Below, piece by piece: positions 25,408-34,438 of a stretch of 64,000 nt of DNA. The DNA comes from a virus. Each line of letters opens with the position of its first letter. The stretch's first letter is position 1. The notes beneath the pieces were generated by a model. It was not told the DNA's origin, did not search any database, and saw only the letters and a program-made list of their open reading frames with translations. The DNA lies in IMG/VR virus record IMGVR_UViG_3300042010_000106, positions 186,001-250,000 of that record. One strand, 5' to 3'. A program made the translations under genes and the position numbers.

Positions 25408-26884
25408 CAGAACGGAGAAGTTTGGATTTTTTCTTTTTCTTGCCTTTGTCTTTGCTGGATTTTTTAGTTCCAGTGTCGTCTGGTTTGGACTTTTTGGACT
25501 TAGACTTTTTACCGTCTTTGTCTTTGTCTTTACTGGACTTCTTGGACTTCCTCGTTGGGGTTTCGGTGTCTTCATCGTCTTCGAATTCAAGGTTTCCTCC
25601 GCCCGATGTTGACGCTGCATCGCCCATGTTGAACGCAGACATAATGTCGAAACGTTCAGCCAGTTCAAAGCGCATCAATTCACCGTCACGATCTTTAGAC
25701 ACTTCCATCGGAATAATCCGAAGCTCGCGCTGTTCAGGTTTGGCATAGTTCCACTGCCACAGAACGTCGGCGTGTTCCTTCATACCTTTGGAGTAACGCA
25801 GTTTTTCTTTTTCGTCGTCGAGCTGTGCAAGCAGAATAACGAGTGTGCCAGTTTCACGCGTGTAGTTTTTCGCCACACGTGCCGCGTCCATCAACGATTT
25901 CCATTGATCAGAACCGCTGTCCTCTTCCAACAGACCCACGTAGTCGATCACGATAACTTTGTAACCGAACGGTTTAGCCAAACGCAAGCAGTCGTCCATC
26001 GAAAGGTTGCCCTTTGGACTATGCGTCGTATAGTTAATTCCGTGTTTTTTACCGTGGGCATCCATGTTTGCTTTCGCTGCACGGATTTTACGTTTGTCGT
26101 CAGCAGTAAGTTTTGCTTGCGAGAAACGTTTAAGAGGAATCCCGGTTAAGTGGGACATGAGGCGCTGTGTCTCTTGAATTTCCTGCATTTCCAAAGTGAT
26201 TCGGAATGTACTCAGGTTATTCACTAGATACATGTGACGGCAGATGTTCATGGCGATAGTGGATTTACCGCCGGACGTTGTACCAGCCAGAATGATAACC
26301 CCCATTGTAGGGAAGCCACCATTCGTCGTGTCGTAGTCTGTATACCCCGTAGAGATACGAGGCATTGTTTCATTTCGACAAATTGCTTCAACAATATCGT
26401 CGTTGTTGCTTTGCGCACCGAAGTGCAAAAAGAAATCTTCGTCCGCACGTGTTGTGTTTGCGCGGGCAACTGCCGTGGACAAATCCATCAGCAGTGCTTC
26501 GGTATCTACTTGTGTGGCATTGAGCTTTTCAATCGTACCCATGCACGCTTCGTGCATGATGCGAATCTTTCGGAATTCCTCAAGCGTTTCGAGTGTTTCG
26601 TCACGGTGGGCTTTCTTCAAGCACGGTTTTTCACGTGCTTGAGCTAAGATGTCGCGTATGTCTTCGTTCAGCCGTGGATCTTCAAGCAGGCTTTTGAAGC
26701 TTACGATCTTGAAACGTTTTTTCGCCAGCGTGTCGATACGCTCGAAAGCCATTCGACACGGTGGAGAATAAAACAGTTCTTTACTCAGTTTGCCGAGCCA
26801 CAGTGTTCGCTTTTCTTCGGAGATTTTTTCGGACGTGATTGTTAGTAACGCACGAAGCTCCGCAGTTTGACTGTGTATCTGCAT
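25382..26884 (-). CDS. DnaB-like replicative helicase
   Basis: 500 aa. Unwinds DNA at the fork. The RecA-type ATPase core runs from about 175 to 420: Walker A GTTSGGKST at 201-209, Walker B VIVIDYVGLL at 310-319, and an H3-like QLDDEKEKLRYSKGMKEHAD segment (typical DnaB order). The N-terminal 160 residues are helical as in DnaB. An unusual C-terminal tail of about 70 residues is dominated by Lys, Ser and Asp (KSKKSSKDKDKDG), reminiscent of other Lys/Asp-rich tails in this genome. The start is in a normal position 11 nt after the 112-aa gene. Confidence 0.9.
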   Translation of the reverse strand: MQIHSQTAELRALLTITSEKISEEKRTLWLGKLSKELFYSPPCRMAFERIDTLAKKRFKIVSFKSLLEDPRLNEDIRDILAQAREKPCLKKAHRDETLETLEEFRKIRIMHEACMGTIEKLNATQVDTEALLMDLSTAVARANTTRADEDFFLHFGAQSNNDDIVEAICRNETMPRISTGYTDYDTTNGGFPTMGVIILAGTTSGGKSTIAMNICRHMYLVNNLSTFRITLEMQEIQETQRLMSHLTGIPLKRFSQAKLTADDKRKIRAAKANMDAHGKKHGINYTTHSPKGNLSMDDCLRLAKPFGYKVIVIDYVGLLEEDSGSDQWKSLMDAARVAKNYTRETGTLVILLAQLDDEKEKLRYSKGMKEHADVLWQWNYAKPEQRELRIIPMEVSKDRDGELMRFELAERFDIMSAFNMGDAASTSGGGNLEFEDDEDTETPTRKSKKSSKDKDKDGKKSKSKKSKPDDTGTKKSSKDKGKKKKKSKLLRSDDGPPALA

Positions 26885-26895
26885 TTACACACCTT

Positions 26896-27234
26896 CTAGG
26901 CGGGCTGAAGTGACTGGATATATTCTTGGTATTTGTTCCACTTGCGCATTTTGTGTCTTTTCTTGTTGACGTGGCTGGTGGTGCCAGTTTCATCAATTGG
27001 CACCGGGTGAATCCCAATCACACCGAACAAGCTAAGCGAAGCCAGCGCACAGTCAAATTCAACCTTTGTAACGTTCCACAAGCTCTTACAAAGCTCACGA
27101 TAGAGGCGCCCGGTAGTCTGGTTCGACTCTTTATCAATGACCTTGAAAAGCTCTGTCATGACGTGACGCTTATACGTGGCGGTGGCGTCAACCTTCCAAC
27201 ACGCAAACAATTGTTTTTCCAGCGTTTCCATCAA
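26896..27234 (-). CDS. Hypothetical protein upstream of the helicase
   Basis: 112 aa, helical N-terminus (KRHVMTELFKVIDKES) and a basic patch near the end (VNKKRHKMRKWNKYQEY). The arrangement, a small gene just before the helicase, recalls helicase loaders or replication-origin proteins, but no family was recognised. It overlaps the preceding gene by ATGA. Confidence 0.8.
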   Translation of the reverse strand: MMETLEKQLFACWKVDATATYKRHVMTELFKVIDKESNQTTGRLYRELCKSLWNVTKVEFDCALASLSLFGVIGIHPVPIDETGTTSHVNKKRHKMRKWNKYQEYIQSLQPA

Positions 27235-28358
27235 GCGAACTCCTTATGCGCGATCAGCGTTTGTCCCACGCTGTTAACGAACTTCATAAACGCTTCACGT
27301 ATGACGCCGAGGTATTCCGCGAGCGTGTACAGGAATGTTTTATGCCCTACACGACGCTGGTAGTCGGTGTGGTCGTCTTCGTCTTTGAGAGAACCCTTTT
27401 GACGCAGGTACTCGTTAAATTTTTCGTTGTGGTGGCCCGCCATGATTTCCAAGGCCGACCGTTTGCGCCCGGTGAATTTCCCCAACAACCGTTCATAAAC
27501 AATTGCCGATTCGACCTTGCGTACTTCGTCACTGCTAATGTTGTTGGTCACGCCTTCATACGAATATTCCTGACCATTTTCACCCATGACGCGGTGTTGG
27601 TTTTCAGATTCGCAGACCAGCTCAAACTTGTTACCGCCGAAACTATCGGTGCCGGTGTTGACCAGACGCTGACGTTTATCAGTGGTGTGAAAGCTAATCA
27701 AATTCAGTACGTGGTTGGTTCCTGTGCTGCGCAGGTAATTCAAAACCTCCGCGTCACTAACCTTTGTCGGGATCTTTTGGTAATAGGCGCTCAGCACCTT
27801 GCACGACACGTCGCTATGGAAATCTTTCAGCGCTGTGTTTTCAGAATTTGCAACGAACCGAAGTTTCGTATACACCTTCATTTTGATGTGCTTCATTACC
27901 TTCGGGATATGTTCTTCAAATGCCCGAATGTCTTTACGCATTGCCGTCAGCGTTACGTCATGCACGGTCAAATGGCGATAGCGCGCATTGTCCCGTACCA
28001 TGTTTTTGATTTTACGTCGGGCGAACAATTCGCGGAACAGTTGAACGTCCGCGCTATTCAAATACCCTTGCAACTTGTTGAAGGTGTCCGCATTGGTTGG
28101 CGAAAGGCCGATGAACAATGCAGCGTACTTGATATTTACAGTTAAATAACAGTGGGTTTGAAGCTCTAACCGCAAATCTTTTCCACTCATTCCAGTGGGC
28201 GTAAGGTCAATGTTTTTAACGGCGTGTTGGAACTCGAAAGCCCCCGTTACGCCAGTCAGACAAAGCACACACTCTTCTAGCAAACGCTGCCCGTCAGCCG
28301 AGCGCGTATCAATACCAATAGACTTAACGTATTCAACCAGCATTTCAATTGCCCCCAC
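27231..28358 (-). CDS. Hypothetical protein, possibly sigma-like
   Basis: 375 aa. Residues about 150-215 (MKVYTKLRFVANSENTALKD then LSAYYQKIP and LNYLRSTGTNHVLNLISF) have a helix pattern similar to sigma-70 region 2 of the protein at 37901-38914, but identity is too low for a firm call. The C-terminal part contains GRKRSALEIMAGHHNEKF. Located between the Cys-rich 274-aa gene and the helicase gene. Other possibilities are a replication or structural protein. Confidence 0.8.
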   Translation of the reverse strand: MGAIEMLVEYVKSIGIDTRSADGQRLLEECVLCLTGVTGAFEFQHAVKNIDLTPTGMSGKDLRLELQTHCYLTVNIKYAALFIGLSPTNADTFNKLQGYLNSADVQLFRELFARRKIKNMVRDNARYRHLTVHDVTLTAMRKDIRAFEEHIPKVMKHIKMKVYTKLRFVANSENTALKDFHSDVSCKVLSAYYQKIPTKVSDAEVLNYLRSTGTNHVLNLISFHTTDKRQRLVNTGTDSFGGNKFELVCESENQHRVMGENGQEYSYEGVTNNISSDEVRKVESAIVYERLLGKFTGRKRSALEIMAGHHNEKFNEYLRQKGSLKDEDDHTDYQRRVGHKTFLYTLAEYLGVIREAFMKFVNSVGQTLIAHKEFA

Positions 28359-29169
28359 TTACGTTAACAATGACATCGCCACCAGAAGTTCGGCTACGCT
28401 TGACATCGGTATCGTAAATTTTGGCCTTGCCTTTAACGGTGTAACCAGCGGCTGCATCGTCAACCAGCGAGATAAGATCCGGCAGACCTTTCTTACGGGC
28501 TTTCTTGATGCCGTTGCCTGCAAACACTTGGTCAATTGTGGAGACGGTCGAAGGATCGTCTTTATCAACCAGATTCAAATCGTATTCTTCTTCACTACGG
28601 AAACGACGGGAGATTAATTGCTCAACGTCTGGATCTACCAACGCGCCTTTGCGAATCATCTTCGCCGACATTTCTGCAAATTCATCCTCTGTGTGAATGA
28701 TTGGTTTGCAGTGTTCACCGAAGGTCATAACGCAGCGCCCGTCGAGGCTCATAAGTTTGTAATGTTTCGGGGTCGCATACATCACATACGCTTCCATGAA
28801 ATTCGACAGGTAGTTGCGGTTAGACGCGCCACGATAACGCACGAAAACCTTTTGCATGAAACGCAGTTTTTGCTTGATCGTTTTGTCTTCGTTGAACAGA
28901 AGAACACCGAGTGCACGCCGTGCTTCTGGCGTCATGGTGTGGATCAAATTTGCTAACGCCCCTAAGTTCCCCGCCCCGTCTACGTTCTTTGGATTAGGAA
29001 CGAATTGCTGACAAGGCTTTGACGTTTTAATCACGTCGAGTTTTGAGCATACTGCTTTATTATTCTCTATGAGAATTTCGCAGTTGAATCCGCTACAGTC
29101 TCCACAGTTGGGCGATACTTCCCGTGCTGCTGTTTTGACCTTCGCGTTGATTCCGTTTTGAATGCTCAT
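28345..29169 (-). CDS. Hypothetical protein with Cys-rich N-terminus
   Basis: 274 aa. Residues about 21-54 hold four spaced Cys (PNCGDCSGFNCE then KPCQQF) that may bind zinc or an Fe-S cluster. The body is helical; the last 30 residues are beta-like. The start overlaps the HNH gene by 77 nt, an unusually long overlap, but a GGATA element precedes the ATG and no later Met keeps the Cys motif. Function unknown. Confidence 0.75.
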   Translation of the reverse strand: MSIQNGINAKVKTAAREVSPNCGDCSGFNCEILIENNKAVCSKLDVIKTSKPCQQFVPNPKNVDGAGNLGALANLIHTMTPEARRALGVLLFNEDKTIKQKLRFMQKVFVRYRGASNRNYLSNFMEAYVMYATPKHYKLMSLDGRCVMTFGEHCKPIIHTEDEFAEMSAKMIRKGALVDPDVEQLISRRFRSEEEYDLNLVDKDDPSTVSTIDQVFAGNGIKKARKKGLPDLISLVDDAAAGYTVKGKAKIYDTDVKRSRTSGGDVIVNVSGGN

Positions 29170-29614
29170 TATCCAGATAACCCCTAGTCTTTAAAGTTTC
29201 ACCGAGTGCAAGCAGAATCGCTTTTTCCAGCGATTTGGCGTTGCTGTCCATTTTGAACATATGCAGTGCTGTGTGCAACGCGGGACTAGCCTTGAACTGC
29301 ATGACATACTGTTTTCCACGAACAGTTTCATCACTCAAGATAGCATCCACAAGTATTTTCAAATACTGTGCCGCGTTGGATTCCATTTCGGTGTTTGCCC
29401 AATACCTGCGGCGAATCGCCCGACCTGTTTTGTGCCGTGCTACTAACGCCAATGAATGCGCGTGTAGCAAGTTGTGGCATTGAGCGCACAACGGGATTTG
29501 CAGACTATCCTTCCCGCCTAAAGACTGCGGAACGGTATGGTGCCAGTGAAGCAAGGAGAAATACTTTCGACAAATCGTGCAATCCCCTTGTTCATATTTG
29601 CCGCTGTCACTCAC
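29093..29614 (-). CDS. HNH endonuclease-domain protein
   Basis: 173 aa. The HNH/McrA-type nuclease is N-terminal: two CxxC pairs (CTIC at 12-15 and CAQC at 43-46) bind a structural zinc, and WHHTVPQSLGG at 24-34 followed by HNLLHAH at 47-53 supplies the catalytic His residues. The C-terminal half is helical. It may be a homing endonuclease or a packaging-associated nuclease as in other phages. Not adjacent to the terminase inteins, so a homing role for those is unsupported. Confidence 0.85.
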   Translation of the reverse strand: MSDSGKYEQGDCTICRKYFSLLHWHHTVPQSLGGKDSLQIPLCAQCHNLLHAHSLALVARHKTGRAIRRRYWANTEMESNAAQYLKILVDAILSDETVRGKQYVMQFKASPALHTALHMFKMDSNAKSLEKAILLALGETLKTRGYLDNEHSKRNQREGQNSSTGSIAQLWRL

Positions 29615-30876
29615 TTGTTATGCTTGCGGATAGACGCGTCGGTTTTAACCGAACTGTTGCCGTGTTTTTCAATCGACTTGTCAATCAGCTTGCGAGTTTC
29701 GGCAGGCATTGCACCGTGGCTCAAACGAACCGGGGCCATGTTGTGACGCGGGATATCCCAATCAACGCGACGGGTGCGCAGACTGGCTTCCAGCATCTTG
29801 CGACTGTGTTCGGTCATGATCCAAACCAGCACAATTTTCGGGTTATGCGGGTTACGCACAATCGTTTGTGAAGCAATTGCAAATTTCTTTGGTGCACGAC
29901 GGTTAACGATTTCGAGAACTTCCTCGATTGCATCCATCAGCGCACTAGAGTTATTTACAGTTTTCAGTTTGGTTTTGTCACGGCTAGGACGAAGCGAAGC
30001 CTCGATACCCATACGTTCCAGATTCATGCAAAGCAGCATTTGATTTTCTAACACGATGAAATGGTCGCCAACCGGCGTAACCTTGAAACCGGCGCGCTCC
30101 AACTTGCCGGGATCTTTCATTGCATTAATATCGTCGAACAGTGGAACCACCGGGTGTGCAATCGCACTGAATGGCGCGCCGTGTGGAATCTCTTTCGGGA
30201 TACTGTCTTTCAAATGCTTGTACGACTCAGACAATTGCGCGTATTCGTCGTCGTGCTTTTTGGTCAGCTCACGCTTGATAATGCCAGCGTGTTGTTTTGC
30301 ATCCTTGCCATGCAATGCGTTCCAGAAATCTTCGTACGTGTAATCGTGAAGCATGTCCGAAGTAATGGCGCGCAATTGCGATGCGGTGAAGTTGTGCGAC
30401 AGGTACATACCAACGTCGTCGATAACGTCTTGGCCGTCGTACTGGTGCCCGCCAATAATGGTTTTGCCGGGGTTGTAGTCTTTCAGCAGGCGATTGATTT
30501 CGGCGGTTTTGTTTTCGTCCGTTTCGTAATCACGCGCTTGCTCTTTGTCGGCGTCTGTAACTGTGCCCGTTACAGCTTTAACCAACAGGGTGTGCAGCGG
30601 CCCCAATTTGTCACGGCTGATATCCAAACGCAATTCGGAAAAAGAAATTTCCTTGTTGTTCAACCCGGTCAGCGCGGCTTCGCACAATTTGTTGATGCGG
30701 GCCAGTACCGATTTAGAACCTTGTGGAAGTTTCCCACGGTTCGAAAGCACGGTTGCGCTGGTGATGATTTCTTTCAGCATTGCTTTGATCAGGCTGGGCT
30801 TCAGCAGAGTGCCTTCGGCCAACCCTTTTTCGAATGCCGTTAGTTGTTCGAATATTGCATCAAAGTCTTTCGACAC
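29611..30876 (-). CDS. Hypothetical protein (421 aa)
   Basis: No recognised family. N-terminal ~100 residues are helical (EQLTAFEKGLAEGTLLKP), the middle contains many charged residues (KHDDEYAQLSESYKHL), and the C-terminus ends in a basic segment (KTDASIRKHNK). The motif AAACTGTAAA occurs in its coding sequence at about 29954-29964. Coupled to the HNH gene by a 4-nt overlap. Confidence 0.85.
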   Translation of the reverse strand: MSKDFDAIFEQLTAFEKGLAEGTLLKPSLIKAMLKEIITSATVLSNRGKLPQGSKSVLARINKLCEAALTGLNNKEISFSELRLDISRDKLGPLHTLLVKAVTGTVTDADKEQARDYETDENKTAEINRLLKDYNPGKTIIGGHQYDGQDVIDDVGMYLSHNFTASQLRAITSDMLHDYTYEDFWNALHGKDAKQHAGIIKRELTKKHDDEYAQLSESYKHLKDSIPKEIPHGAPFSAIAHPVVPLFDDINAMKDPGKLERAGFKVTPVGDHFIVLENQMLLCMNLERMGIEASLRPSRDKTKLKTVNNSSALMDAIEEVLEIVNRRAPKKFAIASQTIVRNPHNPKIVLVWIMTEHSRKMLEASLRTRRVDWDIPRHNMAPVRLSHGAMPAETRKLIDKSIEKHGNSSVKTDASIRKHNK

Positions 30877-30949
30877 GGTGTGAATCCCCTTTTAAACGTA
30901 GGATAGGCCAAATCGGCCCGGTAAAGAGAAATTACCATTTACGCTTTCG

Positions 30950-31438
30950 TTATTCCCCCGGCGCATTCTTGCGCATAACGTGCTGCCACTCGTACATCGT
31001 TGGCATATTTGGAATCCTGCACACCGTATGCAACCCAAGTTTTTTATACAGCTCCCGTGCTGCGACATTGCTCCCAACACAATGCAGCATCACTGGATAA
31101 TTCGCTTTGCCTTTCATTCCCGGAACACCACGCCAATGCTGGATTGTGTATTCCAGAAACTTGAACATCTTTGTAGCGATTCCTTTCCGGTTAAAATTCG
31201 CGTGCACATTCACAAGATGCACATACGTACCGTCGATGGAACCTGTAGCCATGATGTAACCGAACGCATCTAAACCGTCGTGTGCAACAATCAGAAAGCT
31301 ACCAGCACGCGGAATGTGGTCGGCAATAAAACCGATTTCATCTTTGTACGTGTCTTTCAGAATGTCCATACACCGGAAGTCATTCATTTCGTAACGAGTG
31401 CATACAACGCCTAACGGTTCAGCACTGAATTCATCCAT
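30950..31438 (-). CDS. GNAT-family N-acetyltransferase (untagged)
   Basis: 162 aa from the ATG at 31438, chosen because AGGGA lies 8 nt before it and the upstream extension reads through a leader block. The acetyl-CoA motif is VHLVNVHANFNRKGIATKM at about 80-98 (R/N-x-x-G-I-A type), followed by AARELYKKLGLHTV, the usual GNAT motif B. Unlike the GNAT at 6646 it has no tag. It is the first gene after a putative promoter (31516-31544), hence likely expressed as a separate, perhaps early, unit. Substrate unknown. Confidence 0.85.
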   Translation of the reverse strand: MDEFSAEPLGVVCTRYEMNDFRCMDILKDTYKDEIGFIADHIPRAGSFLIVAHDGLDAFGYIMATGSIDGTYVHLVNVHANFNRKGIATKMFKFLEYTIQHWRGVPGMKGKANYPVMLHCVGSNVAARELYKKLGLHTVCRIPNMPTMYEWQHVMRKNAPGE

Positions 31439-31440
31439 TC

Positions 31441-31466
31441 TAAACTTCCCTAGATCCGTGAGTGCG
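31441..31466 (-). promoter_or_regulatory. Repeated leader block, copy 1
   Basis: 26-nt block just upstream of the GNAT start. About 21 of 26 positions match the block at 52655-52680, and the ACGGATC part also occurs at 52880-52905. On the minus strand it contains AGGGAAGTTTA, which supplies the ribosome-binding site here. Confidence 0.55.
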
Positions 31467-31515
31467 TGCCGAGCGGGCACACGCTGGCCGGGTCGTGTAG
31501 CTGACCAGCGGCGGC

Positions 31516-31544
31516 ATGGTATAGCGCCGGGTGTATGGCGTCAA
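31516..31544 (-). promoter_or_regulatory. Sigma-70-like promoter, copy 1
   Basis: Minus strand TTGACG, 17-nt spacer, TACCAT, in the gap before the GNAT gene. The same arrangement (TTGACG, 17 nt, TACCTT) occurs at 52938-52966. The -10 element is weak compared with TATAAT, so it may need an activator or the phage sigma factor. Confidence 0.5.
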
Positions 31545-31605
31545 GCGACCGGCCCCCTTGTAAATCAGGCACTTACGAACCATTTGTTACATCACGTTTA
31601 CAGGT

Positions 31606-32121
31606 TCACAGAAGTTCCCCGGTGCCGACGAACGGCATAGGCGGGGTCGCGGTGGGGCGGGCGGTCGCCGGGTCGGTAGGGTGGTAGCGGTCGCGTCGGT
31701 GGTCGTAGCCTATGAGCGCGTACAGGTCGAACACGCCGCCAGCCTCGACCGTGGGCACGTCGTCAAGCTCAGACGGTGCGCCTGCATCGCGCATGCCTGC
31801 CCATACGGCGTTATCGACTTGCCACTGGCGGGAGTCGCGCACGTCGTACCACACTGCAAGGCTGGTGTATACCATGCGTGCGTTGGGGTCAGTAGCGAGG
31901 CGAGCGTTAAACGTTTTGATGTCTTTGTCGTAATGTTTTGAAAGACGCAATGTGCAACGACGACGAAAACCATTCAGGCTTTTCAATTCTGCGTACGCGC
32001 CTTTTTCTTTGCGGTCTTTTAAAACGGTGTGGAGAATGCGCACGGGTTTATTTCCGTGGTACTCGATGATCCAGTATTGCCGCGCCATTTCTGGACTGTT
32101 ATCGAATTCTATTTTTGCCAC
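31606..32121 (-). CDS. Small paralogue-family protein 1 (GTG start, GC-rich end)
   Basis: 171 aa. Starts at GTG (AAGGTG upstream). It shares with the two following genes an opening of the form Y-x-I-E-Y-x-G-K..R (YWIIEYHGNKPVRIL) and a late F-x-A-x-I-G-[FYW]-D segment (LYALIGYDHRRDRYHP). The final 60 codons are markedly G+C-rich. Together with 32109-32537 and 32547-32918 it forms a tandem family of unknown function. Proteins of this sort in phages are often host-takeover factors, but nothing here proves that. Confidence 0.8.
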   Translation of the reverse strand: MAKIEFDNSPEMARQYWIIEYHGNKPVRILHTVLKDRKEKGAYAELKSLNGFRRRCTLRLSKHYDKDIKTFNARLATDPNARMVYTSLAVWYDVRDSRQWQVDNAVWAGMRDAGAPSELDDVPTVEAGGVFDLYALIGYDHRRDRYHPTDPATARPTATPPMPFVGTGELL

Positions 32122-32537
32122 GTCATCACCTTCGAATCAGGAAGCCATTTTTTGTTCGGATGATCCCAACCAACGTGCGCATAAAACTCGGCCATAGACT
32201 TGCAGTCGATACGCTCAATTATCCGATTGAAAACAAGGATTTGATTCTCGCCGGGAACAGGAAGTGCTTTTGCATTTTTACGGTCGTAGTGACATTCCTC
32301 AAACGCGCCTTGGCTGCATTTGTAGTCGTCTTCCCACGCACAGTAGTACCAAAGCCCGCCACCAGACTTTCGCCATGCCATGTTCGACGTGGTGCGTTTT
32401 TGTTCACGTGTCTTAAACGATTCGTAGCTGCGCGAATTTCTGTACCAATCTTTCTCGCCGTGTATAGGTAGTGGCATATCGAAAAAGCGTTGTGGGCCTT
32501 TTCCGCTGCAATGCTCAATGATAACGAAATGGGCCAT
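32109..32537 (-). CDS. Small paralogue-family protein 2
   Basis: 142 aa. Opening FVIIEHCSGKGPQRFF and ending EFYAHVGWDHPNKKWLPD match the pattern of its two neighbours. Central region has several Trp, Tyr and Cys (GGGLWYYCAWEDDYKC). GAGGAA precedes the ATG. Function unknown. Confidence 0.85.
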   Translation of the reverse strand: MAHFVIIEHCSGKGPQRFFDMPLPIHGEKDWYRNSRSYESFKTREQKRTTSNMAWRKSGGGLWYYCAWEDDYKCSQGAFEECHYDRKNAKALPVPGENQILVFNRIIERIDCKSMAEFYAHVGWDHPNKKWLPDSKVMTWQK

Positions 32538-32546
32538 GATGTTTCC

Positions 32547-32918
32547 TCAGTGCACCGTTGCTTGGCGCATGGCTGCGCTGTCTGGCGCGAATTCGTAAGT
32601 TTCCGAATCAAAACCGATGTAGTCGAAGAATTCTTTCACGGTGTTGAGTCCGCACGACGTAGTTTTGTACGGCACTTCTGGTTCACCGTCGAGGATGGCT
32701 TCAATCATTTTCTTCACGGTTTCTTTGCCAACGTCTTTCGAAACTTTGTAGCGTACCAGCAACGGGCGATGTTCGGCGCACACGCTAATCATCCGTGTGT
32801 AATCCACACCAACCAGAATTGCTAATTGCTTGTTGTCTTCTGGTACATCTTTTTTCAAGTGCAGCAGGAAGCCGCGTAGAATTTGTTTGCCGCGATATTC
32901 AATCACATAGTAGCGCAT
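32547..32918 (-). CDS. Small paralogue-family protein 3
   Basis: 123 aa. Opening MRYYVIEYRGKQILRGF and ending EFFDYIGFDSETYEFAPD follow the family pattern. AAGGAA lies before the ATG. It is the first of the three in transcription order. Function unknown. Confidence 0.85.
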   Translation of the reverse strand: MRYYVIEYRGKQILRGFLLHLKKDVPEDNKQLAILVGVDYTRMISVCAEHRPLLVRYKVSKDVGKETVKKMIEAILDGEPEVPYKTTSCGLNTVKEFFDYIGFDSETYEFAPDSAAMRQATVH

Positions 32919-32927
32919 GGCGTTTCC

Positions 32928-33380
32928 TTAGTTTAGGAGTCGTTTGATTCGTGTACCGCACTGGTACGTTTCGAGAACAGCAGGCCGCGTACAAGCCTTG
33001 CCACAATACACACGCTCTTCAGGCATTTCCTCTTCGGAAATCAATTTGCAATCCGGGTGGTTGTTCAAATATTTCGTGCGCTCGCTAGGGCTGCATGACG
33101 CAAACATTACGCAAATCATCATCACCGCAAAACCTGCAAGGATTGGCGTGGCCGGATTTATATCTGGCGTGTACTGATACCTGCGTTGCTCTTCAGCTTC
33201 GTTTGCCTGTCTGCGTATTTCTTCACGCGTGGGCGGCGGCTCTACTCCGCGTGCTTTCCATTTGCGCTGGCGTTCGTTTCGTTCGCGGGTTTCTTGCCCG
33301 TACGATTTGCCTTCAGTGTCGTAGACGTTGTGCGTAAGCTCAATATCTTTTACGTCCACCAAGTTTTTATTCGATTCCAC
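32928..33380 (-). CDS. Single-pass membrane protein
   Basis: 150 aa from a GTG at 33380 with TTGGAG 8 nt upstream; a TTG at 33413 in the same frame lies inside a terminator hairpin and is unlikely. One hydrophobic segment (PILAGFAVMMICVMFASC, about residues 87-104) would span the membrane; the preceding ~85 residues are charged (likely cytoplasmic) and the C-terminal ~45 residues contain four Cys, possibly disulphide-bonded in the periplasm. Could be a superinfection-exclusion or lysis-related protein; no family recognised. Confidence 0.75.
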   Translation of the reverse strand: MESNKNLVDVKDIELTHNVYDTEGKSYGQETRERNERQRKWKARGVEPPPTREEIRRQANEAEEQRRYQYTPDINPATPILAGFAVMMICVMFASCSPSERTKYLNNHPDCKLISEEEMPEERVYCGKACTRPAVLETYQCGTRIKRLLN

Positions 33381-33401
33381 TTTCGCAGTCTCCAAAGAAA
33401 A

Positions 33402-33425
33402 ATAGGGCACCAATCGGCACCCTAT
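33402..33425 (-). terminator. Intrinsic terminator
   Basis: Minus strand ATAGGGTGCC pairs with GGTGCCCTAT (two wobble pairs) around GATT, followed by TTTTTC. It ends the 322-aa gene's transcript. Confidence 0.8.
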
Positions 33426-33433
33426 CTTTACAC

Positions 33434-34402
33434 TTATGCTTCCAGCTCTTCCAGCGTCACAACGTATTCAATTGCAGGATCAGCAACACCACATTCCGTT
33501 GCGTATTGCCTGCCGATGGCAAGGCACGGGCGCACTTGGTCTTCAAACAGCATACGCGCCAGCGAATCATGCACGCACACTGTGCGACCACTGTTCCCGT
33601 TCTGCATGGGCGCTCTGCTGAATTTGATAATTGCCCGGTGCAATTCGTAAGGAGAAAGCGCTTTGAATTGCGGGCCAAAACGCACAGGATGCAAAACCTG
33701 CGTAGTGACCGTCGCCAGTTCACGACCTTCTGCCAACAACTTTTCAGCAACCTTTGTCCACGACAAAACAATTGGCGGTGCGAAGCGCAAACCCTTCACC
33801 GAATTTTTGATCGGCTTTGCATCAGGATCAACAGCTTCCTCTATGTCGTCTTCCCCAAGATAAACACTGTGTGATTTGCTTGGGCGGTCGAGGCGGGTAC
33901 GGCTGAACTGTACGTGTTCGCCGTAGATGTGCCAATCGTCTGTGTTTTCCCGTTCCGTTTTCCATTTCTCGAAAAGGGAACCGAAGAACGAAGCTTCGAT
34001 ATCACGATTGGCAAAAAGAATTTCTAAGTCTTTGTATTCGCCAATACCGTTTTTACCACAGTTGGCGATGGTGAGGACTTCGACTGTTTCGGTGATCTTG
34101 TCAAAATGTTCTGCGCCGATATAGCGCATTTCAGGAAGCATTACGATGTAGCCAGAAAAACCTTTGCCCCGCATTTCGCAAGACTTTGTATCTACGCCTG
34201 CACAACGGATGTTTTCAGTGATTGCACCCTTCAGCAGATTTGACACGTAGGCAGTCGCGCTAGCTTCGGTTGTCCCGAACACTACCACGTTTACACAGCC
34301 TGATACTTTTGCAGTTTCCTTGCGCGAATATCCGAGCAGTAACGATTTAACCGTTACGTCGAAATTGTGATCGGACATGAAAAATGAACTGTTGATACTC
34401 AT
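33434..34402 (-). CDS. Hypothetical protein (322 aa)
   Basis: Start at 34402, with AAAGGAG at ideal distance; an upstream in-frame ATG at 34429 lacks a site. The first 100 residues (GCVNVVVFGTTEASATAYVS) look like an alpha/beta fold; later there is a Glu-rich section and TVCVHDSLARMLFEDQ. It sits between terminators, so it is probably transcribed as its own unit next to the recombinase gene. No family recognised. Confidence 0.85.
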   Translation of the reverse strand: MSINSSFFMSDHNFDVTVKSLLLGYSRKETAKVSGCVNVVVFGTTEASATAYVSNLLKGAITENIRCAGVDTKSCEMRGKGFSGYIVMLPEMRYIGAEHFDKITETVEVLTIANCGKNGIGEYKDLEILFANRDIEASFFGSLFEKWKTERENTDDWHIYGEHVQFSRTRLDRPSKSHSVYLGEDDIEEAVDPDAKPIKNSVKGLRFAPPIVLSWTKVAEKLLAEGRELATVTTQVLHPVRFGPQFKALSPYELHRAIIKFSRAPMQNGNSGRTVCVHDSLARMLFEDQVRPCLAIGRQYATECGVADPAIEYVVTLEELEA

Positions 34403-34438
34403 TGCGTTTCTCCTTTGGCCTATCGCCAATAGTGAAAA

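Noticed and set aside
24658-25668. 336-codon version of the gene upstream of the terminase
   Set aside because: The first 87 codons lie in the helicase gene out of frame; the start at 25407 gives a minimal overlap.
29093-29614. HNH protein as the homing endonuclease of the terminase inteins
   Set aside because: It lies 4.4 kb from the inteins in an independent gene; free-standing HNH genes are common in phages, so no link can be claimed.
32928-33413. TTG start at 33413 for the membrane protein
   Set aside because: That start lies within a terminator hairpin; the GTG at 33380 has a proper ribosome-binding site.
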